A stretch of DNA of 64,000 nt, from assembly GCA_020747015.1 (NCBI GenBank), contig JAGTJM010000012.1:62001-126000 (forward strand), in the 5' to 3' direction. Source of the stretch: Pyrenochaeta sp. MPI-SDFR-AT-0127 (taxonomy: Eukaryota > Ascomycota > Dothideomycetes > Pleosporales > Cucurbitariaceae). Below are positions 34,201 through 45,507 of this stretch, one piece after another. How positions within the stretch are numbered: the stretch's first letter is position 1; each line of letters starts with the position of its first letter. Below the pieces are notes generated by a model that was not told the DNA's origin, made no database searches, and saw only the letters and a list, made by a program, of their open reading frames with translations. Both the position numbers and the translations under genes were made by a program.

Positions 34201-34913
34201 CCATGAGGTTCCTGCCACCTGATGCTCTAAGGGCGTCGTCGAAGCACTTTGCGGCCTGTTTGAGCGTCTCCATTCGCTCGGGGCTGACGGTGGTTGGTCC
34301 TGCAGTTGTGGAGGGTCCTTGGAGTGAGGCGCGGAGCAGATAGAGGACGCCACGAGCGAGAAACAGCGGGGGGTGAGACGGGCTAATCCGCGAGGCGTCA
34401 TTAAGCACGCTCGTCGCTGCTTGGAGGTAGAAGTCCTTCGTCTTCGCGTCTGGGTTGGTGTCTGCAGTCGTCAGTGCCATTGTCTCCTTACACACTGCTG
34501 TAGATTTCAAACATACCAGACTTGATGCGCGGGGCCTCGCGACACTTGAGGAGATACAGCCAGCACAGGCCGTTGAGGATGCTGAGTCTGTCCTCGCCGC
34601 GCGCCCTCCCAAAAACATTGATGGCTTGGCTCAGCACGTCTATGGCCACATCGATCTTCTTGTGTTTCGCGTACGCAACGGCGACCTTGACCCACGTTGA
34701 CGTCAAGCTCTTCTCGTTTTCCAGAATCGCGCAGAGCTCGGTTGGGTCGTCCTGGATATCCTCGTCAAGAGGAATCTCAACATCGAGCTGCCCTCCCTCG
34801 TCATCGGCGACGGAAATGGTAATGGCGCTGGGCACGTCCGAGTATCGCGGCGGAGGAAACATGCTGCCTGCCCCGTTGACGCCATTCGCGCCGTTGGCAT
34901 AGACGGCAGCCAT
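31264..34913 (-). CDS. CTR9: Ctr9, TPR scaffold of the Paf1 transcription elongation complex
   Basis: This 1181-aa orthologue of Ctr9 is the TPR scaffold of the Paf1 complex, which couples RNA polymerase II elongation to histone modification. Three exons have introns at 34462-34516 (phase 1) and 32356-32404 (phase 0). The N-terminus includes SAITISVADDEGGQLDVEIPL and then TPR arrays over about residues 50-840 (for example GCCFWQLGFKDDAAGAWQRAL; LLNNMGCFHFQADRFVRA). The final 280 residues are a highly charged helix (RRREEEKKRAEEEAMERRR), basic clusters KRKKKD and KKKRKLARK that may serve as nuclear signals, and acidic tails (DEDEDDDDD). Length and composition fit fungal Ctr9. It is divergent from Sec8 with about 570 bp between the start codons. 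Confidence 0.95.
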
Positions 34914-35482
34914 GATGGAGGGTACAAGTAGCGATCCAGCAGCAGTTGCGCGTGCAATCTAAAGTCGGGCGGGGGATAGAGCCGGTATCAGCGCGACATA
35001 TCAGGGCGGGGGTGTTGTAGTAGAGGCGTGAGGCTGCTCGGGGCCTGCGTTGATGGGTTGACAGAGAATATCGCGAGTGAGAGCTCTCAGGGCGTCGCGA
35101 CTCGGCAGAAGTCTGAACTTGCGGAGCGCGGAGCGGAGGTCTTGGCGCAATGAATGCTCGATTCGGACATCAATTGTGGCCGCGTGGCAACGTCTGCGAT
35201 GCCCCAAATAGACAACACTTGACTACTCAGAGTGCGCTGCTCTTGACTGTGCATGCACTACTTTTGAATAGCGGATAGTGAATAGATGTGGTCTTGGCAC
35301 TCGACCAACCCTCCAGACAAGGGACAAAGTGATCCGTGCTGGTGGACCTTCACCCCCGAGCTCCCCGCAACAGTGAGGACAACATATGCGTCGAAACGAT
35401 GCGCAGTTCCCCCAATCGCACACAATGACCACGGAATCTCATCGCACACGATCAAGACTAACGTGCAATCTCTAAGCGCATC
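34914..35482. promoter_or_regulatory. Bidirectional promoter between CTR9 and SEC8
   Basis: 569 bp separate two divergent housekeeping genes. Both promoters must lie here. No TATA box is obvious, and no other gene is supported. Confidence 0.5.
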
Positions 35483-38400
35483 ATGTCACGTAACCCTGGC
35501 TACTCGCGGGCGGGAGCCAATGGTGGATACACCAACGGCAACTACAACAACGGTCCTCGTGGGGGATATGGCCCGCCCAACGATGGCTACGACGACCGTC
35601 CTAGTGATGAGCGGCGGCGCCGGCCAGGTGGCTATGGAGGCATGACTGCACCCGAACCTGGCATTTCACAGCGGCCAGGCAACGACCGTGAACGTGAACG
35701 CGAACGCGAACGCGAGCGCAGACCTGGTGGATATGGGGGGATGGGTCGAGATGACGATTTCACGAGGCGGCCAAGCGGTGACCGCGACCGTGACCGTGAC
35801 CGTGACCGTGACCGCGACCGCGACCGCGATCGACGGCCAGGCGGGTATGGTGGCTTCTCGGGGCGTGAAGAAGAGGCTCCCCAAGTGACACGGCCAACAA
35901 GCATTGAGCGCATGCAGGCGCGCCGACGCAGCGGTGAGAGGCGAAACAGACCAGGTGCAAACTATGGCCCGGGAAGTCAGCGCATCGAAGAGGTCTTGCA
36001 GTACATCCAGCAGAGCTGGGACTTCATGACCAAGGACCAATGTGTGCCCATCGAGGTTGCACTCAAACTTATGGACTCCAGCTCACTGGGCCTGGCGAAC
36101 CAGGCTGGTCAGTTTCGACAAACTCACCAAGAGCTCCAGCAGGCGCTGAAAGGCATCGTGAACGGTAAGCTGCTGATTACACAATAAGGAGGCATCTAGC
36201 TGACAGTATGAAGAGCACCACCAGGGTTTCAACAGCTCCATTGGTACCTTCCATCAGATTCAAAGTAGCTTACAAACATCCCAACACCGTGTCAGAAACT
36301 TGAAGACCTCGCTCACATCGGCCAAATCGCAGCTTTCCTCAGCAAAACCTGAGCTAAAGGAGTTCGCCACAACCTCTCAAAACTACGACGAAATGCTGCA
36401 GATGCTCGACAACATCGAAAAACTGCAGCTCATCCCAGAGAAGCTAGAAGCTCGAATTTCAGAAAAGCGCTTCTTGACGGCTGTCGAGATCCTCCAAGAA
36501 GCTCTACGCATGATGCGAAAGTCCGAAATGGAGAAGATTGGCGCTTTGTCTGACTTGCGAACATATCTTACTAATCAGGAAGTCTCGCTGACCGATATCT
36601 TGATAGAAGAGCTTCATAGCCACCTCTACCTTAAATCACCATACTGCGAGGATCGGTGGAAAGAATATGCGCAAAACCAAGTCAAGGGCGATATATCCGA
36701 GCGCGCCCAGGCCGATGCGAGAGGCAGACTGTTGTACTACTTTTTAGATGGCCTTGACACTTCGGAACCGGTATGTAGATCTTCGTGCTGGAAATACATT
36801 GCTTACACTGGTAGATGACGGATGATTCAACGCACAACCCGGAAGCAGACACATTTCAGTACATACGGCTTGTGATAGAAGCACTCAACAAGATGGGCCG
36901 ACTGGACGAAGCAGTCGACACAATAGAACAACGTCTCCCAGTAGAACTATTCAAGGTTGTTGACAAGTCGAATAATGAGGTCGTGCAACGCCACCCAAAC
37001 ATACTGCGCGCTTATGCGTCAAGAAAGGGCGGAAAGACCAAGACAGAGATTGAAAGTGATGACATTCGAACAACTCTTCTCAACGACCTACTCTGGACAC
37101 TTTACGCGCGTTTCGAAGCCATCGCTGAGAGCCATAGAGTTGTGCACGATGTTGTGGCAGGTATTGTACGCCGTGAGGGCCTCACCTCTTCAAGCGCCAC
37201 TTTGACCCGTGGTTTCAAAGAGTTGTGGAAGTTGTATCAGAGCGAGGTAAGTAGATTTCAGAAGCTGTGCATCATGCATGCTTACCTGTTCACAGATACG
37301 ATCTATCCTCCATGATTATCTCGCTACTGACGGCGATGGCTCTTATCGCAGTGGTCAAGGCCAAACAGCGGTTGGTAGCGTCTTTTCCCGTGCTGCTCGA
37401 GATAGGAACAAGCGCATGTTCAAGCTCAGCGACATGGACACGAAGACACCTGAGCTTTCGCAAGAACGGGAAGATCTCGAGTTTATTCTCAAGTCGTCAG
37501 TACCTGGACTTGTGTCTGACTCAAAGAAACCAGAAGACATGACCGCGAACGCTAGTACAAATCTTGATGGTAGTGCTACGGGACACAAATTACTCGTTGC
37601 ACCGAGCGTCTTCAACATGGGCATCTTGCTGCCGCCTTCACTTGACTTCTTGAACAGTCTGAAGGAGGTCGTGCCTCCTGGCTCAGATATTGTCATGAGC
37701 ACGTTGACTTCGTTCTTGGACGACTTTTTAGTCAACGTCTTCCATCCACAATTGGACGAGACGCTCGTCGAACTCTGCACTCAGACATTCATTGAGGTTG
37801 ATGCTTTTAACGAGGCTTCAAGCTGGTCAAACCACTCCAAAAGGCCAATCTTCAAGGTATGTGTATCCTCAAATTATGGCTAATCATGTTGTTAATAATT
37901 CAGGGAACGGCTCAATTCTTCACTCTTATCATGGCCTTTTGCAAGATGCTTGATAACCTGCCACACGATCAAGCGTTCTCGCAACTTATCATCAGCCAGA
38001 TGGATACCTATGCGCTCAAATGTATGGGTTGGTATAAAGCTTTAGTTAGCCGCTCGCAACCCACTCCAACAGGCCGTCGAACTAAAGCTCCTGCTGTATG
38101 GGCAGAGTCGGAGGAGATGGAACAGCTCATTGCTCGACTTGTCCAGCTCGATCCGAGTGACAGAGACAATGCCGTTGAGCTACTTGAAAATGAAGTCAAT
38201 CTACTCATTGAGGCGGTGGATGCGGAGCCTTTAGATCAGGCAGATACGATACAGGATAGAAAGAGTGTGGTTAGTCTCTGCCTCTTGTACACAAGCATGA
38301 AGTGGTTGGCTACGAAGATTGCACAACTGCGATACATCAGCGATCGAGCATCCGATTCGAACCAGGCAGAGACAAGTGGCCAAAGACATAACAGACGCTG

Positions 38401-39154
38401 GACATTACTTTCATCCTCTGAACCAAGAACGGAAGGTGGTCCAGTATATCTTCCTTTAAGCACAGAGACTGCCGCGTAAGTTTCTTCTTCATTTCAAATA
38501 CCCACATGCTCACACGCAGGCAGCGAATTCGACAAGGTTGTTTCAACCTACCAATCTCTCAGTATACGTGCCCTTCGCACCCTTCATCTCTCCATCCGTA
38601 GCACAATACTGCAGTCCCTGAATACCTCCATCCAATCCAATCTGTACATCGACGTACTACTGAGCGAACCCGATCCAGCCATTCTATCCCTCAACTCCGC
38701 TCTTGTCTCCTTTGACACCGAAGTGTCCACCTACATACCCACTGCTTCCCATGGTCATATAGCGCGTGGCCTAGCAGTCCTCATGGACACGTATCTCGTG
38801 TCCTTATGTACGGGCAAGATTGACAGAATGAACACGAACGGCTGCGCACTTATGCAACTCAACATTCTCGTCTTGCAGCAGAATCTCAAGAATATCGAAG
38901 ATGACGCTTCTCTCCCTTATGCAGCTTTGTTCTTCGATCTGTTTACTGCAGGTCCCGATGCCATCATTGCTAGAGCAAAACAATATGGTAAGGATTTTGG
39001 GGTGCCCGGTGGGAGATTTGGAGAAGAGGAGGTGAAGAAGTTACTGCAAATGACGTATGAAGAAAAGGTCAACGCGGAGAACAGAGAAGCAAGCGTACAA
39101 GCTAAGCGCGCTTTGGACGCGCAGCTTTTAGAGATCAGCGAGTTCATGTATTGA
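35483..39154 (+). CDS. SEC8: Exocyst subunit Sec8 with an Arg-rich repetitive N-terminus
   Basis: This 1144-aa orthologue of Sec8 belongs to the exocyst, which tethers secretory vesicles to the plasma membrane at hyphal tips. Six exons; introns are 36165-36213, 36771-36814, 37247-37295, 37857-37903 and 38476-38523, all phases closing. The conserved Sec8 region starts near residue 168 (RIEEVLQYIQQSWDFMTKD). It continues through HHQGFNSSIGTFHQIQ, typical of the N-terminal coiled coil, then the helical-rod region (DKVVSTYQSLSIRALRTL). The first 165 residues are unusual: a Gly/Asn/Tyr-rich start, three RPGGYGG copies, and RE and RD dipeptide runs encoded by tandem hexamers. An out-of-frame reading is excluded because exon 1 joins directly into the conserved domain. 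Confidence 0.94.
35690..35827 (+). repeat. Coding hexanucleotide repeats in SEC8 exon 1
   Basis: GAACGT/GAACGC is repeated five times at 35690-35719, encoding Glu-Arg. GACCGC/GACCGT is repeated eight times at 35780-35827, encoding Asp-Arg. Both are in frame with Sec8, so copy-number change would alter the length of the charged tract without a frameshift. Confidence 0.9.
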
Positions 39155-39312
39155 ATATGAACAGGGTAGTACTCGTTAGGCACTTGTACTATTCTGTTGC
39201 TCGAATCAGTATTCGCTAGACTTCTGGAGATATCGTATGTTGACGATCACATGCTCTGAGTCACTTTGGCCATATCTAGCAGCTTTATGGAGAACAAGAG
39301 CTCCTCGTGGCA

Positions 39313-39366
39313 CGTCGGCGACGTTCCGGGCAGTTAGTGTCCGTGCGCCCTCCAACGTCGCCGACG
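39313..39366. repeat. Perfect 13-bp inverted repeat with 28-nt spacer
   Basis: CGTCGGCGACGTT at 39313-39325 is matched exactly by its reverse complement at 39354-39366. The arms are GC-rich, so transcribed RNA could form a stable stem. It lies about 160 bp after the SEC8 stop codon. Confidence 0.8.
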
Positions 39367-40084
39367 AGCAGGGGGGTGTCAGCCCACACATATCACCGAG
39401 ATAGCTTCAGCTTGGGTGTTATCGCGTCGCCGCAACAATTTCTAATTATTTTGCTAGTTTGCTGTTGCGGATATGCGCGGAAGGTGTCTATGCGTTCAAT
39501 AAACTACTCGGGGGTGGGCGTGTGGAATATTTGTCATGAAGAAGTGTTGGTCGTGTACCTTCTGCTGGGCTATGGACATTCACGTACAACCTGTACAAGG
39601 GGAACAGTTTGGGATCGGAGCATGCGATATGCAAGATACATCTATCGGCTCTTGATTTAGAACAGCAGCAGCTCAATTTATATTGTTTGACTTCCCATAC
39701 GCCACGCCCAGCCGTCCAACATCTACCATTTAATAGGTGTGCAAGCACTGCACTAGCCCGGCCACCTGGCAACGCCGAATCACCTATGCGGAGCTTGCTG
39801 ACAGCTGCAGCATGCCTGGTGAGATCTTCGCTAGCGTACCGCTAGACGGGCTCCAAACTTACATGGTAATGGGGCGAAGGATTTTGGGGGCTGATACGAA
39901 AGTACTCCGCTTACTTTTGGGAAGTCGCCGACACCAACGATTGTGATGCCCGCAGCATTTTTAAGCCTATGAAAATACGGGGATATATTTAATATATATG
40001 CTGGCGGCTGAGCCGGAGTGAGACATATCACTTTATAATACTACTCTTTTCTCTTCACCCTGGCTTATTGTTCACTTTCAACCT

Positions 40085-40092
40085 TGACGTCA
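40085..40092. promoter_or_regulatory. TGACGTCA (CRE/ATF-type bZIP element) upstream of the ABCG gene
   Basis: A perfect TGACGTCA lies 46 bp upstream of the ABCG half-transporter start codon, close enough to overlap the 5' UTR or core promoter. Recognition by an ATF/CREB-type bZIP is inferred from the consensus. Confidence 0.35.
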
Positions 40093-40137
40093 TATAAACC
40101 TACTGTTAATCCCAGTCTTCGCTCACCCTGGCCCATA

Positions 40138-42318
40138 ATGTCGGTCTCAAATCATTCTGCTGGAGATGTTGAAAAAGATGCAGGGACTTTGGGGTATGCG
40201 CACTTGACAAATAGTACCGTGCAGAGTTTCAGCTGGGAGGATATCACTGTCACTGTGAAGGATCGAGCCTCAAAGCAACCGCTCGATATTCTGTCCGGCG
40301 TCAGTGGATGCATCGAAGCAGGAGAGGTAATAGCTTTGATGGGCCCAAGGTTGGTCTCTCTGTCTCCATCTTGCCGCCATGATCAATCATCAACTAATAC
40401 AATTACCAGTGGCTCTGGGAAAACTACTCTCCTTAACATTCTCGCACATCGAGCGGCAATACCGAAAGCTAGCATTCAACAAACTCTCTGTATAAATGGA
40501 GCGCCGACAAGTATCGCGGGATTCCGCAAGCTGAGCTCGTATGTTGAGCAAGAAGATGCACTTGTTGGCTCGCTCACAGTACGAGAAACCCTGTATTTTG
40601 CAGCCCAACTTGCGCTTCCAAGGTATGTCAGCACCAAGTCTATCACACATGAACGAGTGTCTTGTCCCAGTACTTAACCTGTGCCTTAGTTCTATCGGTA
40701 AATCAGAACGGAAGGCTCGCATTGATGGTCTCCTCTCCGCATTCGGGCTTCGCGATCAAGCCGGTACATTGATCGGCACACCAATCCGTAAAGGAGTTTC
40801 AGGGGGCCAGAAGAGGAGAGTCAGTGTTGCCAGTCAATTGATTACCAGCCCGAAGATATTGTTCTTGGATGAACCAACGAGTGGTCTGGACTCGGCGGCG
40901 AGTTATGAGGTCATGAAATTTGTGAGGGACGTTGCAAAGAAGTATAAGGTGAGTATTACCTTCAATGTCCTATTTTCGGGTTGATGTTGCTGGTACTCGG
41001 TACGGCCGAGTTTTGTAGCTTCCTGCTAACAATACGTGTAGGTCCTTGTCATTGCTTCTATCCATCAGCCATCAACAACTACCTTCGAGCTCTTTGATAA
41101 ACTGATGCTGCTATCACGCGGGAAGGTAGTTTATAATGGTGCTGTTCCAGAAGTCAAGAATTATTTTTCGGATCTAGGCTACAATGTGAGTTGCTCCATA
41201 TTTGCTCCCATCAAATGTTCGGCACTCAATGTCTCTAGATGCCGCTCTATACGAATCCCGCTGAATTCATCATCGAACTTGTCAATACGGACTTCTCCCG
41301 TGACCAGACCAAGTCAACTCAGCAGCTAGAGCATCTGCATACGTCCTGGTCCAACTCCGCACACAACGCGGCTTTGGCACTCAAGATTCAGGAAGCGGCT
41401 CACAATACAGCATCTTCAACCAGTACATCCGAGACCAGTACAATATCTGCGGCGAACCCCATTCTCATTCCCCTCACCCTCATCCATCGATCCTTTATCA
41501 AGTCCTACAGAGATGTTGTCGCGTACGGAATCCGCATTGCGATGTATATGGGTCTAGCCATCATGATGGGCACCGTGTGGCTCCGTCTCGCACCCACACA
41601 GGCTAATATTCAGGCCTTTACCAACGCTATATTCTTTGGTGGAGCATTCATGTCTTTCATGGCTGTCGCATACATCCCTGCTTACCTCGAAGACCTCAGT
41701 ATCTACACCAAAGAACGCGCGAATGGCTTATACGGCCCCACTGCTTTCATGATTGCCAACTTTATCATCGGAGTACCATATCTGTTCCTCATTACGATTC
41801 TGTTCTCAGTGATTAGCTATTGGCTTGGAAATTTTGTACCGTCGGCTTCTGGCTTTTGGACGTGGGTCCTGTGGCTCTTCCTCGATTTACTCGCGGCTGA
41901 ATCGCTCGTCGTACTCTTATCCTCGCTCATCCCGATATTTGTCGTCGCCCTCGCCGCCACGGCTTTTGCGAACGGGTTATGGATGTGTGTAAATGGATTC
42001 ATGGTGCAGCCGCAGACGCTCAATGTGTTTTGGCGCTACGTCTTCCACTACATTGACTACCAAGCCTACGTTTTCCGTGGCATGATGGTCAACGAGTTTG
42101 GCAAGAGAAACTACACCTGCGAGGGGTTGCCGGATGGAGGATGTCAATGCATGTATCCAAGTAGGCTTCAGGATCAGTGCTTGATCGAAGGCAAGGCGGT
42201 GTTGGGTGTTTATGGTTATGCGACGAATAAGGTCGAGAAGTATGTGGGCTATCTGCTTGTTATTGTATTTGTTTATAGGGTTCTTGGGTGGACTGTTTTG
42301 TATCTAAGGAAGCATTGA
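40138..42318 (+). CDS. ABCG-type half-transporter (White-like, NBD-TMD)
   Basis: This is a 635-aa ABC half-transporter of the G subfamily, likely dimerising to export lipophilic substrates; the substrate is unknown. Five exons; introns are 40350-40409, 40623-40689, 40949-41041 and 41186-41238. Intron 1 interrupts the Walker A motif, which reads GPSGSGKTT only after splicing. It is followed by the Q-loop region SYVEQEDALVGSLTVRE, signature VSGGQKRRVSVA, Walker B ILFLDEPTSGLDS and the H-loop IASIHQP. The C-terminal half has about six hydrophobic helices, with a Cys-rich extracellular loop before the last (NYTCEGLPDGGCQCMYP). The ATG at 40138 is the first in frame. A TGACGTCA lies just upstream. 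Confidence 0.93.
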
Positions 42319-42753
42319 ACATTGAAGGAAAGAATCGAGGAGGTCGCAATAGGTTAGCTTTGCGCTGTACAACGTAGTGTATAATACTTAAATCTCACAT
42401 CATACCCGGTGAATATCTCGCATGTGACCACTATAGTCCGTAGGCTTGCTCCCGCGTGTTGCCGATTCTTTGCGAATCGATCTGTGGTGGACGAGATTCA
42501 GCTCGCTGGGTGAGGTACTGGTGCCTGGAGTGCGAGACTAGGCCTGTTAAAGATTAGCACTTGACATCCGCGTGCACCTATAAGGGTGCCGCTCGTAGCC
42601 CATCCCCACAATGTCTTTACTCACAACCCGTTAGAGTACCTCCTCGATCCGCATTTCATGATCAGAAGCCTCATACCCCGCACTACGCTGTTCGGCCCAA
42701 GACAGTTGACAACTTGTCTGTCCACACGATCAATCTTCCAATCTAGGCCGAAA
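42319..42753. other. Intergenic / 5' region of the small unknown gene
   Basis: 435 bp precede the chosen start of the next gene. An in-frame upstream ATG at 42658 would add 32 residues with Arg/Ser/Thr content (MIRSLIPRTTLFGPRQL), which could be a mitochondrial presequence. Otherwise nothing is seen. Confidence 0.4.
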
Positions 42754-43258
42754 ATGTCTCCTGTCCCGATCGTTGTTTGCGGAAGGAATTCTGATATTGC
42801 GAAGAAGGTCGGCACGGCGCTGCTACCGGAATGTGATGGTACTCTTTCCAGGACCCTGTCGCAAGCCTAATCACGTGACTAACCCCTTTCCGACCTTAGC
42901 AATCCACATCATCCTCTCTGTGGAATCTGGTATCTCCGATATCCCTGCACTTCTAGCCTCCAAAACACCTTCAAATGCGTCCGACAATTTCGGCTCGCAA
43001 AACTACTCAAAAAGACCCTTGGCGGTGGCTGTGGGAGGCGGCTTTAGCGACGACATGTTCGACCAGATGAAGGATGCGTGTAAAGACGTACCAGAGCCGG
43101 TGTGGCTGAGAGTTGACACCAGCAAGATGGAGGGTCCGCCGGCGCCGGGCATGGCTGAAACCTATGGAGCGGCGATAGCGGACAGACTTAAGAAACGTGT
43201 GAAAGAGTTGGGCATTGGAAAGGAGGGCGGGGCGTCAGAGGGAGTTTACTTCTTCTAG
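42754..43258 (+). CDS. Small conserved-looking protein of unknown function
   Basis: I do not recognise the family with confidence. Two exons with a 61-nt phase-1 intron (42839-42899) give 147 aa. The N-terminus alternates hydrophobic strands with a glycine turn (MSPVPIVVCGRNSDIAKKVG), resembling the first strand and helix of a Rossmann-like fold. The middle has a similar strand-glycine pattern (LAVAVGGGFSDDMFDQMKD), and the C-terminus is helical and basic (IADRLKKRVKELG). This alpha/beta pattern suggests a small response-regulator-like or nucleotide-binding fold, but no catalytic residues can be named. Starting at 42658 instead would yield 179 aa with a possible mitochondrial leader. Confidence 0.6.
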
Positions 43259-45507
43259 GCATTGGTGATGAGCAGCCAGAGCCAGAAGGTTAGGTATGTA
43301 GAAAAAGTAGATTGCAGTATATTGATCTACGCTTATCTTGAATGTCAACGCTGGGCGAACCAAAATCATTGTTCAAATGTCTCTTGACTTTGTATTATCC
43401 TTAATTCCATATCGCTGGACCTATACCAAATGGCCTGGTTGGGTTTGAAAAATAATACTATGATTGTAGGCTAGAGGAGCAATTCCGTTCACCACACACC
43501 CACCTAACAGGTTTTGGCGAGTCTGTCAGCTTGATGGAGAGTTCAGAGGACAATATAGAGCATACTGATGTGCGTCAGGAAATTTCACTGCAGAATTACA
43601 AATCGCTCTTTATGCACACCTATCAATTCATCACGTTATTATATGTGTAAGTCTGCTCTCAATATGAGTGTGACAGACAATAATGCAAGCTGGAGAATTG
43701 TTTGCAGAAATGGAGTGTGAAAGCCAGTCCTGTGACAGTAATGCAAAGGATAGATGGACTCCCATTTGATTCTTCGGGGCGGAAACTTTTGACTTCTGTG
43801 GGGCCGGATTTTGCGCGCTTATTGACCCTATGCGCAGCCGTCAAGGGCAACCCATCCAACAAGTGTCGACTATTAAGGCACGCGACAGTAGAGCAAGCAG
43901 CTGTTGCACGAACCTGAAATCTGTAGAACTGTTGATACCCGTTCACAAATGAACCTGACTTCGACATTGATCCTAAATCTGGGAAACCACAATCAATGTC
44001 GCCTTCTGGTGGATGCCACCATCTTCTTCGTGAAGAACGAATGCTGTATCTATCCACGTTGGCCACAGCAATTTTCGCAGATTCCTACAACAGATATTGA
44101 AACGTAGGAGGTAAGCACTTGTCATTCAATTTGTAGTTCCCTCTAGTAATGTCTGCCAGGCGTCTAAATCCAGCATCGGAATAGGATGGAATAAATACCA
44201 GCATGGCCGCGGGAGGAAACAGCGATATCATGAAATGCTAGATCTTATGACACAATCATTTATGCCACAGCTGTTGCAATACATCATTGGCCAGTTTATG
44301 ATTCATCAAATTGGAGCAACCCTGTACTTGAGAGCGTGATTGAGCCACCTGTATATCTCATAGTGCCCAAAATACCGTCTTTCATTCAAGGTAGCTGCAC
44401 ATATTATGCGCTCCAGCTGTGATTTTGCTTTTCCGCGAGACACGAAAATTCTTCAAGTTGATCAAGCCTTCAGCTTAATTGTGAATTAGAGAGCAATAGA
44501 TCAGCTGGCTACGGGGATTCGGTTTCCACTTGCAGAGTACTTTAAAAAGGTCTACCAGGACTGGAATATTTCTGCGGCTCTGCTGCTATGTTCCATGTGT
44601 AAAAGTGCATCCTGTTGGTGTCTCAACGATGCCCCAAGACGATGCAAACTTACCCTGCTCATGCACTATATAGTGTATAAATTGAGAAAGCTTCAAATTT
44701 GGCATGTATTTCTCTTTTGCTTACGGATCCGTGGAGGACTGGCCGAGCTCGCTATCACTTAGTTTTAAGTTTCCAGGACATCACACAACTGCAGCTAGGG
44801 CTGGCTGTCATCAGACGCCACTAGTGCCTCAATCTTATACAATCTCTGTTAGGCTCAGCTCTCATTTGGAGGAATCTTTGACAGTCTTTTGTAAGTACCG
44901 AAGCCGAGTTATACGCAAACTTATGAAGTAATTGTACCCTGAGTCATACAATCCAGACAACGGTATCCTACAATCTTCTTCATACCTCCACAAGCTCTTC
45001 TTTCATCTCTGACGCATATGACTGAAACTGCTACTAGAATCATAGCGCACAAAGAATTCAAGTTCGCTTACTGAATGAATTCAGCTATGTTAAGTAGGGA
45101 AACTAAATCCAATTGTTCACCAGCTCGTAGCAATCCCCAAATCTGGCCGGGCCTAAAACGTACTCTTCCGTAGCTTGTCGCTCACTGGGGGAGATAAATA
45201 TATCTGGCCAGTGTGGACAAATGTGATATCCGTAGTGACACTCTATTGTGATCTAAACCCTATTCAAAAATTATCTCGCCCTACAAGAGCCCTCACTCGT
45301 TGCTGCCGTGGCTTAAAGAACTTTGGAGACTAAATCTATTCTGTCCCAAGTCTCTAACACCGTGCCATTACACTACCATCGTGAGAAAGCGGATCATTCT
45401 GGTTCACCCTTTTCGGATTACAATCGTCTGTTGAACAGGTCACTGGCGACGAGAGACTCTTTTCCTCGTCTGATACTAACAAAGGACTCACAGTTGGGCT
45501 ATATTTA

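Larger units (their letters stand above)
39155..40137. promoter_or_regulatory. Intergenic region upstream of the ABCG half-transporter
   Basis: About 980 bp lie between SEC8 and the ABCG gene. It includes the 13-bp inverted repeat at 39313-39366 and a TGACGTCA element at 40085-40092, close to the ABCG start codon. No gene is recognised; open frames here are unconserved-looking. Confidence 0.45.

Noticed and set aside
37200..39154. Damaged reading frame in the second half of SEC8
   Set aside because: The apparent frame changes are fully explained by ordinary introns at 37247-37295, 37857-37903 and 38476-38523, with all phases closing.
43659..44066. 135-codon minus-strand open frame in the gene-poor region
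   Set aside because: No recognisable domain, no signal peptide and no flanking splice continuation; overlapping plus-strand frames of similar quality make chance the best explanation.
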